From positions 1 through 21,229 of the forward strand of contig BNUY01000035.1 in assembly GCA_025997715.1 (NCBI GenBank): 21,229 nucleotides of DNA. Reading direction: 5' to 3'. The DNA is from Spirochaetia bacterium (GTDB lineage: Bacteria > Spirochaetota > Spirochaetia > Treponematales > Breznakiellaceae). The translations under genes were made by a program, and so were the position numbers. This document shows positions 1 through 6,462 of this stretch, one piece after another. Under the pieces are notes generated by a model, which saw only the letters and a list, made by a program, of their open reading frames with translations, was not told the DNA's origin and did no database searches. Position 1 is the first letter of the stretch; each line of letters starts with the position of its first letter.

Positions 1-2
1 TT

Positions 3-540
3 GATACGGCGTTTGCAAAGGACGGGAAACTGTTGGCGAAGAAGGCACTGCAATTACTGGACGGCGGCGCTTACGGCGAATCCCAGGTTGCGCCGGTTAA
101 CCTTAGTGTTATCTGGGCGGCGTTCCCCTACAAAATTGACGCCATTGACCTTGAGTCAAAGCGTATCTTTACGAACGGCCCCTATGCGGGCGCAATGCGG
201 GGTTACACGGCGTGCCAGGTTCAGTTCGCCCACGATCTGAATATGCAGTACGCGGCGGAGGAAATGGGCATTGACCCGGTGGAGTTCAGAAAAATAAGCG
301 CCCTGGAGACGGGTTACAAATCTCCGGCGGGCCTCATCGTCACCTCCTGCGCGTTCAAAGAAACGCTGCAGGATGCGGCGGAGTACATGCACTGGAACGA
401 GCGCAAGGACAAACTAAAACCCGGCGAGGGTATCGGTTTCTCCGGAACGGCCTTCGTTTCCGGCACCGCATCCCCGATCCTCAATTCGCCGAACCAGGTA
501 CAGACCAACGCAACCATCCGGGTAAATTTCAACGGCGGCA
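3..540 (+). pseudogene. Molybdenum hydroxylase (xanthine dehydrogenase family) Mo-cofactor subunit, internal fragment
   Basis: The plus-strand frame beginning at base 3 reads as the middle of a molybdopterin-binding subunit of the xanthine dehydrogenase / 4-hydroxybenzoyl-CoA reductase family. Recognisable stretches are KKALQLLDGGAYGES, TNGPYAGAMRGYTACQ (the family's GAMRG-type cofactor segment) and GIDPVEFRKISALETG. By family knowledge these fall roughly at residues 320-500 of a protein of about 750 residues. The 5' side runs off the window. Homology stops near 535, after NATIRVNFNGG, and the frame that continues to 965 is only the antisense of the neighbouring gene. The matching N-terminal part of the same kind of protein lies on the opposite strand immediately next to it, so this is very probably the same gene, inverted and missing its central part and its C-terminus. 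Confidence 0.85.
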
Positions 541-545
541 ATAGC
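525..545. other. Inversion junction inside the Mo-subunit gene
   Basis: To the right of this point the minus strand encodes residues 1 to about 136 of a Mo-hydroxylase large subunit. To the left the plus strand encodes an internal part of the same kind of protein. The two segments do not overlap in protein position, as expected if one gene was folded back on itself with loss of the middle. The junction is rich in GGCGGC/GCCGCC triplets, which could give microhomology. It may be a true inversion or a chimera from DNA amplification or assembly; the sequence alone does not decide. Confidence 0.75.
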
Positions 546-941
546 GGCGGTCTCCTCATCAACCGCGCACACGGCGGCAACCGGATCGTAGTACATACGG
601 ACTTCTTTTTTACAAAGAACTTCGATGTCCCCGCCCCCCGCGCCTTCAACGTGGGTACCGATACGAATATCGGGAAAATCTTTGCCCGTCAGGACGCATT
701 TTACACCGGGGTAGGCCTCAGCTTTACTGGTGTCAATCGACAGGATCTTTGCATGGGGGAATTTCGTGTTGTGCACAATCTTCACCGTGAGCATATCCGG
801 AGCCAGGTAATCCCCGGCATATTTCCCCTGGCCGGTGACCTTCTCGTAGGCATCGATGCGATCGTACTTACTCTCCTTGCCGTTTATGAGATGATAATCG
901 GCGGGTTTCCGGTAGTATTCCTTATCTGCAAATCGGTTCAT
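534..941 (-). pseudogene. Molybdenum hydroxylase Mo-cofactor subunit, N-terminal fragment (about 136 residues)
   Basis: This is the N-terminal domain of the same subunit family. It contains DAYEKVTGQGKYAGDY, HAKILSIDTSKAEAYPGV, VLTGKDFP and YYDPVAAVCAVDEETA, typical of the a/b hammerhead domain of aldehyde oxidase/xanthine dehydrogenase large subunits. The ATG at 941-939 overlaps the stop of the [2Fe-2S] gene as ATGA, and GGAGG lies just upstream, so it was the third gene of a FAD / Fe-S / Mo operon. Family similarity ends near residue 136, where one expects the segment leading to the buried cofactor domain. The frame runs on to a stop at 414, but that part is antisense to the inverted fragment and is not protein-like. 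As it stands it cannot make an active enzyme. Confidence 0.87.
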
Positions 942-1420
942 ACCTTCGCCTCCTTATTCATTTGAGCGGCAACGGCCAAAATCGACTCTACGTACTTTTG
1001 ATAGCCCGTACAGCGGCAGAGGTTGCCGGAAATTGCCTCACGAACTTCATACTCGGTTGGGTGAGGAATCTTGTTTAACAACGCTATGGAACTCAGCACC
1101 ATACCGGGGGTGCAGTACCCGCACTGGAAAGCCCATCGCGTGATAAATTCATCCTGGATCGGGTGGAGCTTGCCGCCCTTCGAAATCCCTTCTATGGTTA
1201 CCACCTCATGGCCTTCAATTTCCTGCGCCAAGGTGAGGCAGGAATTGACGGGATTGCCGTCAAGCAGGATGGTACAAGCGCCGCACTCCCCTTCTTCACA
1301 GCCCTTTTTCGTCCCCGTAAGCCCGATTTTGTCACGGATGAGATCTAACAACGCGAGATTGGACTCACAGGCAATCTCTATCGGATCTCCGTTCAGGGTA
1401 AACTTAATTATTTTGTTCAT
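938..1420 (-). CDS. Molybdenum hydroxylase [2Fe-2S] subunit
   Basis: A 160-residue small subunit of the xanthine dehydrogenase family, carrying electrons from the molybdenum centre to FAD. It has the two expected clusters. A plant-ferredoxin type site is formed by C41, C46, C49 and C61 (KKGCEEGECGACT). The family-specific C-terminal site is formed by C100 and C103 (CGYCTPGM) and C135 and C137 (GNLCRCTGYQKYVESI). Length and cysteine spacing are normal, so the gene appears intact. It lies between the FAD gene (TAATG overlap at 1420) and the Mo-subunit fragment (ATGA overlap at 938-941), with GGAGG before its ATG, so the three were translated as a coupled operon. Substrate (xanthine, nicotinate, a CoA ester or another) cannot be read from this subunit. 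Confidence 0.95.
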   Translation of the reverse strand: MNKIIKFTLNGDPIEIACESNLALLDLIRDKIGLTGTKKGCEEGECGACTILLDGNPVNSCLTLAQEIEGHEVVTIEGISKGGKLHPIQDEFITRWAFQCGYCTPGMVLSSIALLNKIPHPTEYEVREAISGNLCRCTGYQKYVESILAVAAQMNKEAKV

Positions 1421-2289
1421 TACGCAACCTCCAGTGCCTTTTTGATGACCCGCTTGGTGAACACGCGCACCATATCGGAGCGGTATTCGGCGGATGCCCG
1501 GACATCGCTGATGGGCTTGCAGGAATTCATCGCCGCGATGCCGACTTTTTCCAACAGCTCGTCGGTAATTTCTTTACCCTTGAGCAGATCCTCCGCCGCC
1601 GGCGCGCGAATCGTTGAGATGGAAACCCCACCGAGGGCAATACGGGCGTCAACGCACTTGTTCCCCTCAAGCTTGATCCAGGCGGCCACACCGACGATGG
1701 CCAAATCCATCGCCCTGCGGACGGAGTGCTTGATATACGCGGCATGTTCGCCCTTAGCGAGGGGGGGAATGACAAGGGCGGTGATAATATCGCCGGTCTC
1801 CAGCGCGGTCTGTTTAAACCCGATATAGAATTTATCCATGGGGATTTCTGTTTCCTTGCCGTCATGCCGGTGCACAAGGACCTTCGCATTCTGGGCCAGC
1901 AGAATCGGGCCGGTGTCGTTCGACGGCGACGCGTTAGTAATGTTACCGGCCATGGTTCCCTTAGCCCGCACCTGCATAGAAGCGACGTAGGCCGCCGCCG
2001 ACGCAACCGCCGGGTTTTTCTCCCTGACCACCGGGGAAAATTCAATCTCCCGCAGCTTCGTCAGGGCGCCGATTTTGAGCCCCTCCTTCTCGTCATACGT
2101 AATGTAGTCCAACCCGGGGATATTCTTAATGTCCACCAGGTGTGTCGGTTTAAGGACTCCATCGTTCATCGGGGGAAGTAAGTCCGTGCCGCCATTCATA
2201 ATCTTAGCGCCCTTCCCCAGCTCCACCATCAGGTTGGACGCTTCGGCAAGGGTTTGAGCCCGAATGTACTCAATCTTAGGTAATACCAT
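1420..2289 (-). CDS. Molybdenum hydroxylase FAD-binding subunit
   Basis: A 289-residue FAD subunit of the xanthine dehydrogenase / CO dehydrogenase medium-subunit family. It passes electrons from the Fe-S clusters to NAD or another acceptor. FAD-contact motifs are visible: NGGTDLLP at residues 32-39 and GTMAGNITNASPSND at 111-125, followed by a C-terminal CO_deh_flav_C-like domain containing IALGGVSISTIRA. Length is normal. The start is supported by AAGGAGG just upstream of the ATG at 2289. It is the first gene of the operon, and a Crp-type operator (2353-2366) and a weak -10 (TATCCT, 2329-2324) lie before it. The gene is intact even though the catalytic subunit downstream is broken. Confidence 0.95.
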   Translation of the reverse strand: MVLPKIEYIRAQTLAEASNLMVELGKGAKIMNGGTDLLPPMNDGVLKPTHLVDIKNIPGLDYITYDEKEGLKIGALTKLREIEFSPVVREKNPAVASAAAYVASMQVRAKGTMAGNITNASPSNDTGPILLAQNAKVLVHRHDGKETEIPMDKFYIGFKQTALETGDIITALVIPPLAKGEHAAYIKHSVRRAMDLAIVGVAAWIKLEGNKCVDARIALGGVSISTIRAPAAEDLLKGKEITDELLEKVGIAAMNSCKPISDVRASAEYRSDMVRVFTKRVIKKALEVA

Positions 2290-2352
2290 TTGTATTGCCT
2301 CCTTATCAGTGAATTCTGTAATCAGGATAGATTGGGTACAGGGTAAACACCA

Positions 2353-2366
2353 GTAACATAGATCAC
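2353..2366 (-). promoter_or_regulatory. Crp-type operator before the hydroxylase operon
   Basis: GTAACATAGATCAC is a diverged copy of the palindrome GTAAC-N4-GTTAC found at three other promoters in this window. Its centre is about 30 bp upstream of a -10-like TATCCT (2329-2324, minus strand), the geometry of a class II activator site. The regulator encoded at 3331-4053 is the obvious candidate to bind it. Confidence 0.65.
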
Positions 2367-2385
2367 ATAAAAAGCGCTTTTTTAT

Positions 2386-2427
2386 AAAAATTATCCAAGA
2401 AAATCCAGGTGCCGTTTCAGTTTATCA
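2386..2427. repeat. 42-bp direct repeat, left copy (duplicated 3' end of the regulator gene)
   Basis: Identical over 42 bp to 3326-3367. On the minus strand it encodes DKLKRHLDFLG plus stop, the exact C-terminus of the Crp/Fnr gene, but here it is detached from that gene. It lies 940 bp away, on the other side of the HigBA-like module. The simplest reading is that the regulator gene originally ended here, next to the hydroxylase operator, and the module came in between with duplication of the gene's tail. Confidence 0.9.
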
Positions 2428-2438
2428 GTCCATACGTA

Positions 2439-2467
2439 TTGACAATATAACTTAAAGGTTATATAAT
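2439..2467 (+). promoter_or_regulatory. Promoter and probable operator of the HigBA-like pair
   Basis: TTGACA (2439-2444) and TATAAT (2462-2467) are separated by 17 bp, a perfect sigma-70 consensus. A 7-bp inverted repeat (ATATAAC / GTTATAT, 2445-2451 and 2458-2464) lies in the spacer and overlaps the -10. That is where a toxin-antitoxin autorepressor would bind. Confidence 0.85.
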
Positions 2468-2486
2468 GTTTATATAAGGATTGTTG

Positions 2487-2879
2487 ATGAAGATTGAAAA
2501 AGTTGCTGGGTTTAACAATATATATCAAGCAGCGTGTTTTCCCGATGAATTTAGTGCATTGATGGGTAAAAACAAAGGGGAGGAACGGCGCTATATACGA
2601 TGGCTCTATACGTGGTTGAAAGTTCTTGATGAACAGGGAACAGATGCGCTTAATCTACAGCAATTTGAGCATTTGCAAGGGACCGACAATCCTCATCTTT
2701 ATGCTATACGTCACCCACACAGTCAAATTAACGAACGATATATATATGTTTACGCAGACAATGAAGCAGTTATATTGCTTACCGCCTTTAAAGAAAAAGA
2801 TTCAAGTGATTACGACTCAGCGATATTGAGAGCGCAGAGTATTTATAACAAACTTGAGGAGGAAAATGATGACCATTAA
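2487..2879 (+). CDS. RelE/HigB-superfamily toxin
   Basis: A 130-residue protein of the type II toxin class that cleaves mRNA at the ribosome. The C-terminal half matches the family pattern: LYAIRHPHSQ (residues 71-80), RYIYVYA, then AVILLTAFKEK and a closing helix with AILRAQSIYNKLEE. The toxin gene comes first and an XRE-type antitoxin follows, the HigBA gene order. The ATG at 2487 is preferred over the in-frame TTG codons at 2481 and 2484 because AAGGA (2476-2480) is correctly spaced for it. The 3' end overlaps the antitoxin start by about 11 bp. The locus is AT-richer than the hydroxylase genes and lies between direct repeats, so it looks acquired. Toxicity is inferred, not shown. Confidence 0.8.
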   Translation: MKIEKVAGFNNIYQAACFPDEFSALMGKNKGEERRYIRWLYTWLKVLDEQGTDALNLQQFEHLQGTDNPHLYAIRHPHSQINERYIYVYADNEAVILLTAFKEKDSSDYDSAILRAQSIYNKLEEENDDH

Positions 2880-3165
2880 GGAAAAAATAGCAGAATCAAA
2901 AGAAAACACCTGGTTGCTTGATTCACTCTCATACGATGAGCGGATTGCCGCAGAGTTCGTTGCTGATATCGCCGTGAGTATACAGATAGCACGGCGGAAG
3001 CGGGGATATACCCAAAAAGAACTTGCTGAAAAACTTGGTGTCTCGCAGGTTATGATTTCACGATGGGAGAATGGGGAAGAAAATTTCACGGCAGCTACTC
3101 TTGCCAAAATTTCATCTGCCCTCGGTATCGGTCTGGTAAATCCGCTTTCTGCACAAGCAGTGTAA
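2869..3165 (+). CDS. XRE-family HTH antitoxin (HigA-like)
   Basis: A 98-residue protein with a Cro/C1-type helix-turn-helix at about residues 38-88. Key stretches are IQIARRKRGYTQKELAEKLG, VSQVMISRWENGEENFT and TLAKISSALGI. As the antitoxin it would neutralise the preceding toxin and repress the shared promoter at 2439-2467. AGGAGG (2857-2862) sits 6 nt before the ATG at 2869; the adjacent ATG at 2866 is also possible but closely spaced. The overlap with the toxin gene implies translational coupling. The family assignment is clear and the pairing is inferred from order and overlap. Confidence 0.87.
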   Translation: MTIKEKIAESKENTWLLDSLSYDERIAAEFVADIAVSIQIARRKRGYTQKELAEKLGVSQVMISRWENGEENFTAATLAKISSALGIGLVNPLSAQAV

Positions 3166-3234
3166 GCAGGCGGTTCAATCGCTTGCTGCCAGGAACTATT
3201 GGATGCGGTCAAAGAAGGCAGAAAATAATGGTTT

Positions 3235-3306
3235 ATGTTCTTGACTGTTCCCCTTGATGATGATTTACAGGCGGCGGTAAAGCAATGTGGGGTAACACTA
3301 TTGTAA
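3235..3306 (+). pseudogene. Possible antitoxin-like remnant (23 codons)
   Basis: The only protein-like stretch between the HigA-like gene and the right repeat is a 23-codon frame, MFLTVPLDDDLQAAVKQCGVTLL. It weakly resembles the start of RelB/DinJ or ribbon-helix-helix antitoxins. It has no convincing ribosome binding site and is too short to assign. It may be scrap carried in with the cassette. Confidence 0.2.
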
Positions 3307-3325
3307 TAAATCCCTATTCTTTTTG

Positions 3326-3367
3326 AAAAATTATCCAAGAAAATCCAGGTGCCGTTTCAGTTTATCA
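3326..3367. repeat. 42-bp direct repeat, right copy (native 3' end of the regulator gene)
   Basis: Identical to 2386-2427. This copy is continuous with the Crp/Fnr gene and supplies its last 11 codons and stop, plus 5 bp beyond. Together the copies bound a 940-bp unit that contains the HigBA-like pair and no integrase. Confidence 0.9.
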
Positions 3368-4053
3368 ATATCGGTGATGCAATAGTACCCGTTGATCTGC
3401 TCCACCAGTCCCATGTCCCGGAGCTTCTTCATGATACGGGTGATGGAAATGCGGTTTACCCCCAGGAGGTTTGACAATGTCTGCTGACTTATTTTTTCGG
3501 CGATAATTATTTTTTTGGTATCATGGGGGACGCCGTAGCAGTCGGAAAACATGCGCAGCAAATTACAGAGCCGCCATTCGGTGTCGTGGCACTTGAGCTC
3601 CCGGAGCTGATCCATGGCGGAAAAGAATTTATTTGAAATAGATTCTATAATATCCAGGGTCAGCCGCGGGTCCTCCTGCATTTCGCGGATAAGGGCGTGC
3701 TTTTCAATCCGGATAAGCTCGGAGTTTTTGACTGCCTTAAAATAAACCGGGGACGGTATTCCCCTCCCGCCGTTCATAAACAGGAGCGCTTCCAGCATGA
3801 GGGACCCCATCATCTGGACATCGTATACCCGTTCATCCCCGCCCTCATTGTATTCGTAGCCGATAATGCAGCCCTTTTTTACCGCATAACAACACTGGGG
3901 AATTTCACCGGGCTCTATGATGACGGTATCCTTGGGATACTTTTGAAGGGTTCCAATTTTTTCAAAGCGGCTTGTTCCCTGGGGAAGATACAGAAACCGG
4001 GTAGGATACTCCGGAGTACCAGCTTTAGTGGATAGCAAGGGGCCGCTTTGCAT
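3331..4053 (-). CDS. Crp/Fnr-family transcriptional regulator
   Basis: A 240-residue regulator with an N-terminal cyclic-nucleotide-binding-like beta barrel (about residues 30-125; VIIEPGEIPQCCYAVKKG), a dimerisation helix (about 130-155) and a C-terminal winged HTH (about 187-225). No FNR-type N-terminal cysteine cluster is seen. The recognition helix, RISITRIMKKL from R201, lacks the Glu that CRP uses to read TGTGA. From memory it looks closer to the RVTVTR helix of NtcA, whose sites are GTA-N8-TAC, which fits the operators found here. A minus-strand TTGACG/TACAAT promoter (4086-4059) has an operator just upstream of its -35, so positive autoregulation is likely. The -10 lies so close to the ATG (4053) that the message may be leaderless; no good ribosome binding site is seen. 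Effector unknown. Confidence 0.9.
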   Translation of the reverse strand: MQSGPLLSTKAGTPEYPTRFLYLPQGTSRFEKIGTLQKYPKDTVIIEPGEIPQCCYAVKKGCIIGYEYNEGGDERVYDVQMMGSLMLEALLFMNGGRGIPSPVYFKAVKNSELIRIEKHALIREMQEDPRLTLDIIESISNKFFSAMDQLRELKCHDTEWRLCNLLRMFSDCYGVPHDTKKIIIAEKISQQTLSNLLGVNRISITRIMKKLRDMGLVEQINGYYCITDIDKLKRHLDFLG

Positions 4054-4058
4054 GGTTT

Positions 4059-4101
4059 ATTGTAGCATAAAATTACGATACGTCAATGTAACATAGGTTA
4101 C
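4059..4101 (-). promoter_or_regulatory. Regulator promoter with palindromic operator
   Basis: On the minus strand, TTGACG (4086-4081), a 16-bp spacer and TACAAT (4064-4059) precede the regulator's ATG. Directly upstream lies the best operator of the window, GTAACATAGGTTAC (4088-4101), with perfect 5-bp arms. Its centre (4094.5) is about 30 bp from the -10, as for a class II activator site. Confidence 0.75.
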
Positions 4102-4129
4102 TTTTATCTTCCGAATTGGTGTGTACTAT
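4088..4129 (+). promoter_or_regulatory. Divergent plus-strand promoter sharing the same operator
   Basis: Read on the plus strand, the same operator is followed 29.5 bp from its centre by TACTAT (4124-4129). The stretch from the operator through the -10 (cttttatctt...tgtgtactat) matches the XdhC-gene promoter at 8228-8270. No intact plus-strand gene follows, only a short stub that runs antisense into the vapC-like gene. Confidence 0.5.
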
Positions 4130-4262
4130 CATAAATTTCACCATACGGAACGTCACACGAATAATTTTATAAAAGCAGTCGATGAATTAAGAAAGCATTA
4201 TTAGTGTGGAAATAATTCGATTGCTTTTATAAAAAAACTCGCCAGGATTTAGCGGAAGCAAA

Positions 4263-4376
4263 ATGACGGTAAAAGATTTGTCCACACAGAGTAATAGTAT
4301 CACTTACCAATTAAGAGTATATTTTTATTTCACTAATTACACTTGCCATATTAGTATAATCACCATCATCATGTAA
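4263..4376 (+). pseudogene. Start of a lost gene resembling the XdhC-gene 5' end
   Basis: A 37-codon frame starts MTVKDLS, which parallels MILKDLF of the XdhC-family protein. The DNA before the ATG (CTCGCCAGGA..., preceded by a TTTTATAAAAAAA stretch) parallels the leader of the XdhC gene (GTCGCCGGGA..., preceded by an A/T-rich palindrome). After about seven codons the likeness ends and the frame runs antisense through the 3' end of the vapC-like gene. It may be the stub of a gene cut by insertion of the VapBC pair, or a chance likeness. Confidence 0.3.
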
Positions 4377-4712
4377 TATGTACAAATTATTTTCTATTGC
4401 TATCTCTGCGATTATTAAATCTATGGTGCTTCGTATTGTTATTCCCTTTTCTCTGCATCGTATATACAGTAATGCTGCATTTTCATAGGATCGCTTTCCA
4501 TATTTTAATTCATAAAATGGCAAAGTGTTTAAGTATTCTTTTAGAATGACATATTCCTTCTTATCCCTCGCCCCTTGTAATATTTCCAAATAAATATGAT
4601 TATCAATTCCATAGGGGATATCATTATCAATAATGTAATCCATTTTATCATAGGGTGGATCTTCTCTTCCTTTAAAATATCCAATTAATAGGGAAGTATC
4701 TACAAGAATCAT
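4311..4712 (-). CDS. PIN-domain toxin (VapC-like)
   Basis: A 133-residue PIN-domain ribonuclease, toxin of a VapBC-type pair. The acidic metal-binding set is present: D5 in ILVDTSLLIGYF, E43 in HIYLEILQG, D98 in STIDLIIAEIA and a D115/D116/D118 cluster in LHDDGDY. Length is normal for the family. The ATG overlaps the antitoxin stop as TAATG, so the pair is translationally coupled. The gene is markedly AT-rich compared with the hydroxylase genes, which suggests acquisition. RNA cleavage is known for the family; the target here is unknown. Confidence 0.88.
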   Translation of the reverse strand: MILVDTSLLIGYFKGREDPPYDKMDYIIDNDIPYGIDNHIYLEILQGARDKKEYVILKEYLNTLPFYELKYGKRSYENAALLYIRCREKGITIRSTIDLIIAEIAIENNLYILHDDGDYTNMASVISEIKIYS

Positions 4713-4912
4713 TATATTTCCCGCATTTTTTTATAATTATAGTCTTTACTAAAGTTTATTTTTCCTTTCAATTCTTTTAAATTTTTCCTTTTTCTATTAT
4801 TCACATACTCCTGTAATGCAACTTCAATTAATTCTCTTTTTGTAGAAATCGCCTCCGAAAATTTAAAGGCTTCTTCTACCAATTCATCATTTAAAACAAC
4901 ATTTGTCCTCAT
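4712..4912 (-). CDS. VapB-like antitoxin
   Basis: A 66-residue protein starting MRTNVVLNDELVEEAF, a ribbon-helix-helix N-terminus typical of VapB antitoxins (DUF2191-like). It is followed by the conserved TKRELIEVALQEYVNNRKRK and a basic, flexible tail that would wrap the toxin. The start at 4912 is chosen because GGAGG lies 6 nt upstream; a longer in-frame start at 4942 would run through the promoter. It precedes and overlaps the PIN toxin gene. Confidence 0.87.
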   Translation of the reverse strand: MRTNVVLNDELVEEAFKFSEAISTKRELIEVALQEYVNNRKRKNLKELKGKINFSKDYNYKKMREI

Positions 4913-4923
4913 TTTTATCCTCC

Positions 4924-4959
4924 AATACACATTATAATACACATTAAATGATTAGTCAA
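4924..4959 (-). promoter_or_regulatory. VapBC promoter with tandem operator
   Basis: On the minus strand, TTGACT (4959-4954), 17 bp and TATAAT (4936-4931) form a near-perfect sigma-70 promoter. Two copies of the 11-mer AATACACATTA (4924-4934 and 4936-4946), 12 bp apart, cover the -10. This suits tandem binding by a ribbon-helix-helix autorepressor. Confidence 0.8.
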
Positions 4960-4986
4960 GCGTTTTTTGTTGTTTTTGCGGCTATT

Positions 4987-6462
4987 TCATGCAAGTTTCC
5001 TAATATCCTTAATCATTTGTACCACACACCCCTTGTTATGTATATCATAAATCCAATTATTATCAAAATCCTCAATGATGCTATCATTCCCACTGCTGCC
5101 AATCATAATACTATGAAACTTTGTCTTATTCTCTTTGGCTGAACGGATATCATTTTGCATTTGCGCATCAAAAGCAGGCATAATAAAATCAGAAACCATA
5201 ACGACATCCGCTTTTTTATAATCCCCGTCTTTAAGCATGTTCAGCGCTTCATGCATGGCGGGCATTGAGTCCGTTCCGCCATGAAAACTCATGGAAAGAA
5301 AAGCGATAAGCTTGTCAAAGGAGTTCTTCATATCGGTTAAATTAAGCGTCTCAATTCCGGTGGAAAAAGAAATCAAATAGCATTTTCTATTGTCCATGAC
5401 CGCAATTTTTAAAATGGCAAAACAGAGTGTTTTCGCAACCGTTTCAGGGGTTCCGTGCATGGAGCCCGAGGTATCGACACAAATAATAAACGGCCCCTTT
5501 TTATCTTCCTTTGCTTTTTGCCGCATTCTCCGATCTTCCTCCTCGGATAAAAATTTCCCCTGATATTCAAATGTCTGTAATTTTTTCTCGGCAAATTTTT
5601 TGTAAAAGAGCTGTTCCGTTGTAGTATCTGCCAGCAAAGCCGTTTCAGAAGGCAGCATACTGCTTATGTCGCCGCTCTCGTGTATACCTATTAAATCCTC
5701 CTTGTGCGCATATCCGGTTTTCCAATCAGGCTTCAATACCATACCGGCGAATAGCTCTTCTTCATATTCTTTCAGAACGATATGCATCCGTCCAAGCATT
5801 TCCGCTAATTCCCGGAGGGACGTATCGTGTTGCAGAAGTTCTGCGTATTTTTTCAGGATGTCTAAATTAATTTTCTGTCGGCGGCCTTTGCTCATATCCC
5901 AAAGCCGCCCTAATTCACCGAGGAAAGGTGCAAGTAATGTTTGCAATTTTTTCAGTTCTTCTATTTGTTTGTAGAGTTCTTTGCAGAATTCTTTCCGCTG
6001 TTCATCAATGAATTTAAGTTCCCATAGGGTTTGTTTTTGAAAAAGTAATCCACCCCATTTTTCGGTGAAATGCTCCTTCACGCTTTCAAAATGCAATGGT
6101 ACTTTTCCTTCTGACAGCCATAAAGTTTCATGAAACTGACGGTAATAAAACTCCATATTAAAAACAGTTTGCTCATAGGTTTCCTGCAAAAAAGGAGCGG
6201 TGGTATCCCATATTTTTTGAAAGTTACTTTTTTCAATTTGTTCAAATTCACGCAAATACGTCTGTTCTGTTTCAAAGGGATTTCCAATTTGAGTAAGCTC
6301 CCGCTTTGTTTTACGGATAAAGGCTTGTATTTCACGGTCAATCTGTTCCGCAAGACTTGAATCGTTAGCGCTTAACTCCCGCAGGGTCTTATATGAAAGG
6401 ATGTTTTCTACTGCATCCGCAAAGTTACCCGGGTCCGCATTACTAAAACTATCGTCAATCAT
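4987..6462 (-). CDS. viaA: ViaA-like von Willebrand factor A domain protein
   Basis: A 491-residue protein matching E. coli ViaA in length and layout. It has a long alpha-helical N-terminal half, then a VWA domain with a full metal-ion-dependent adhesion site: D330-x-S332-x-S334 (CVDTSGSMHGTPE), T397 (GGTDSMPAMHEAL) and D425 (VSDF). With the AAA+ protein RavA it forms a MoxR-VWA chaperone-like pair. In E. coli the pair acts with respiratory Fe-S enzymes such as fumarate reductase under low oxygen. The start at 6462 lies inside the ravA 3' end (8-bp overlap), so the two are coupled. The Crp-type operator before ravA puts the pair in the same regulon as the molybdenum hydroxylase genes. No membrane segment or signal peptide is seen, so it is cytoplasmic. 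Confidence 0.88.
   Translation of the reverse strand: MIDDSFSNADPGNFADAVENILSYKTLRELSANDSSLAEQIDREIQAFIRKTKRELTQIGNPFETEQTYLREFEQIEKSNFQKIWDTTAPFLQETYEQTVFNMEFYYRQFHETLWLSEGKVPLHFESVKEHFTEKWGGLLFQKQTLWELKFIDEQRKEFCKELYKQIEELKKLQTLLAPFLGELGRLWDMSKGRRQKINLDILKKYAELLQHDTSLRELAEMLGRMHIVLKEYEEELFAGMVLKPDWKTGYAHKEDLIGIHESGDISSMLPSETALLADTTTEQLFYKKFAEKKLQTFEYQGKFLSEEEDRRMRQKAKEDKKGPFIICVDTSGSMHGTPETVAKTLCFAILKIAVMDNRKCYLISFSTGIETLNLTDMKNSFDKLIAFLSMSFHGGTDSMPAMHEALNMLKDGDYKKADVVMVSDFIMPAFDAQMQNDIRSAKENKTKFHSIMIGSSGNDSIIEDFDNNWIYDIHNKGCVVQMIKDIRKLA

Noticed and set aside
541..965. Plus-strand continuation of the Mo-subunit frame past the junction
   Set aside because: It is the antisense of the N-terminal fragment and shows no protein-family likeness; the open frame is a by-product of the junction.
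2854..2868. Longer antitoxin start at 2854
   Set aside because: It would place the start before the AGGAGG that clearly serves the ATG at 2869.
3331..4053. Regulator as an oxygen-sensing FNR
   Set aside because: The cysteines present (for example C54, C55, C62) do not form the N-terminal FNR cluster pattern, so only the broader Crp/Fnr family is called.
4948..5142. 64-codon plus-strand frame
   Set aside because: It is antisense to the viaA 3' end, without a ribosome binding site or recognisable protein.
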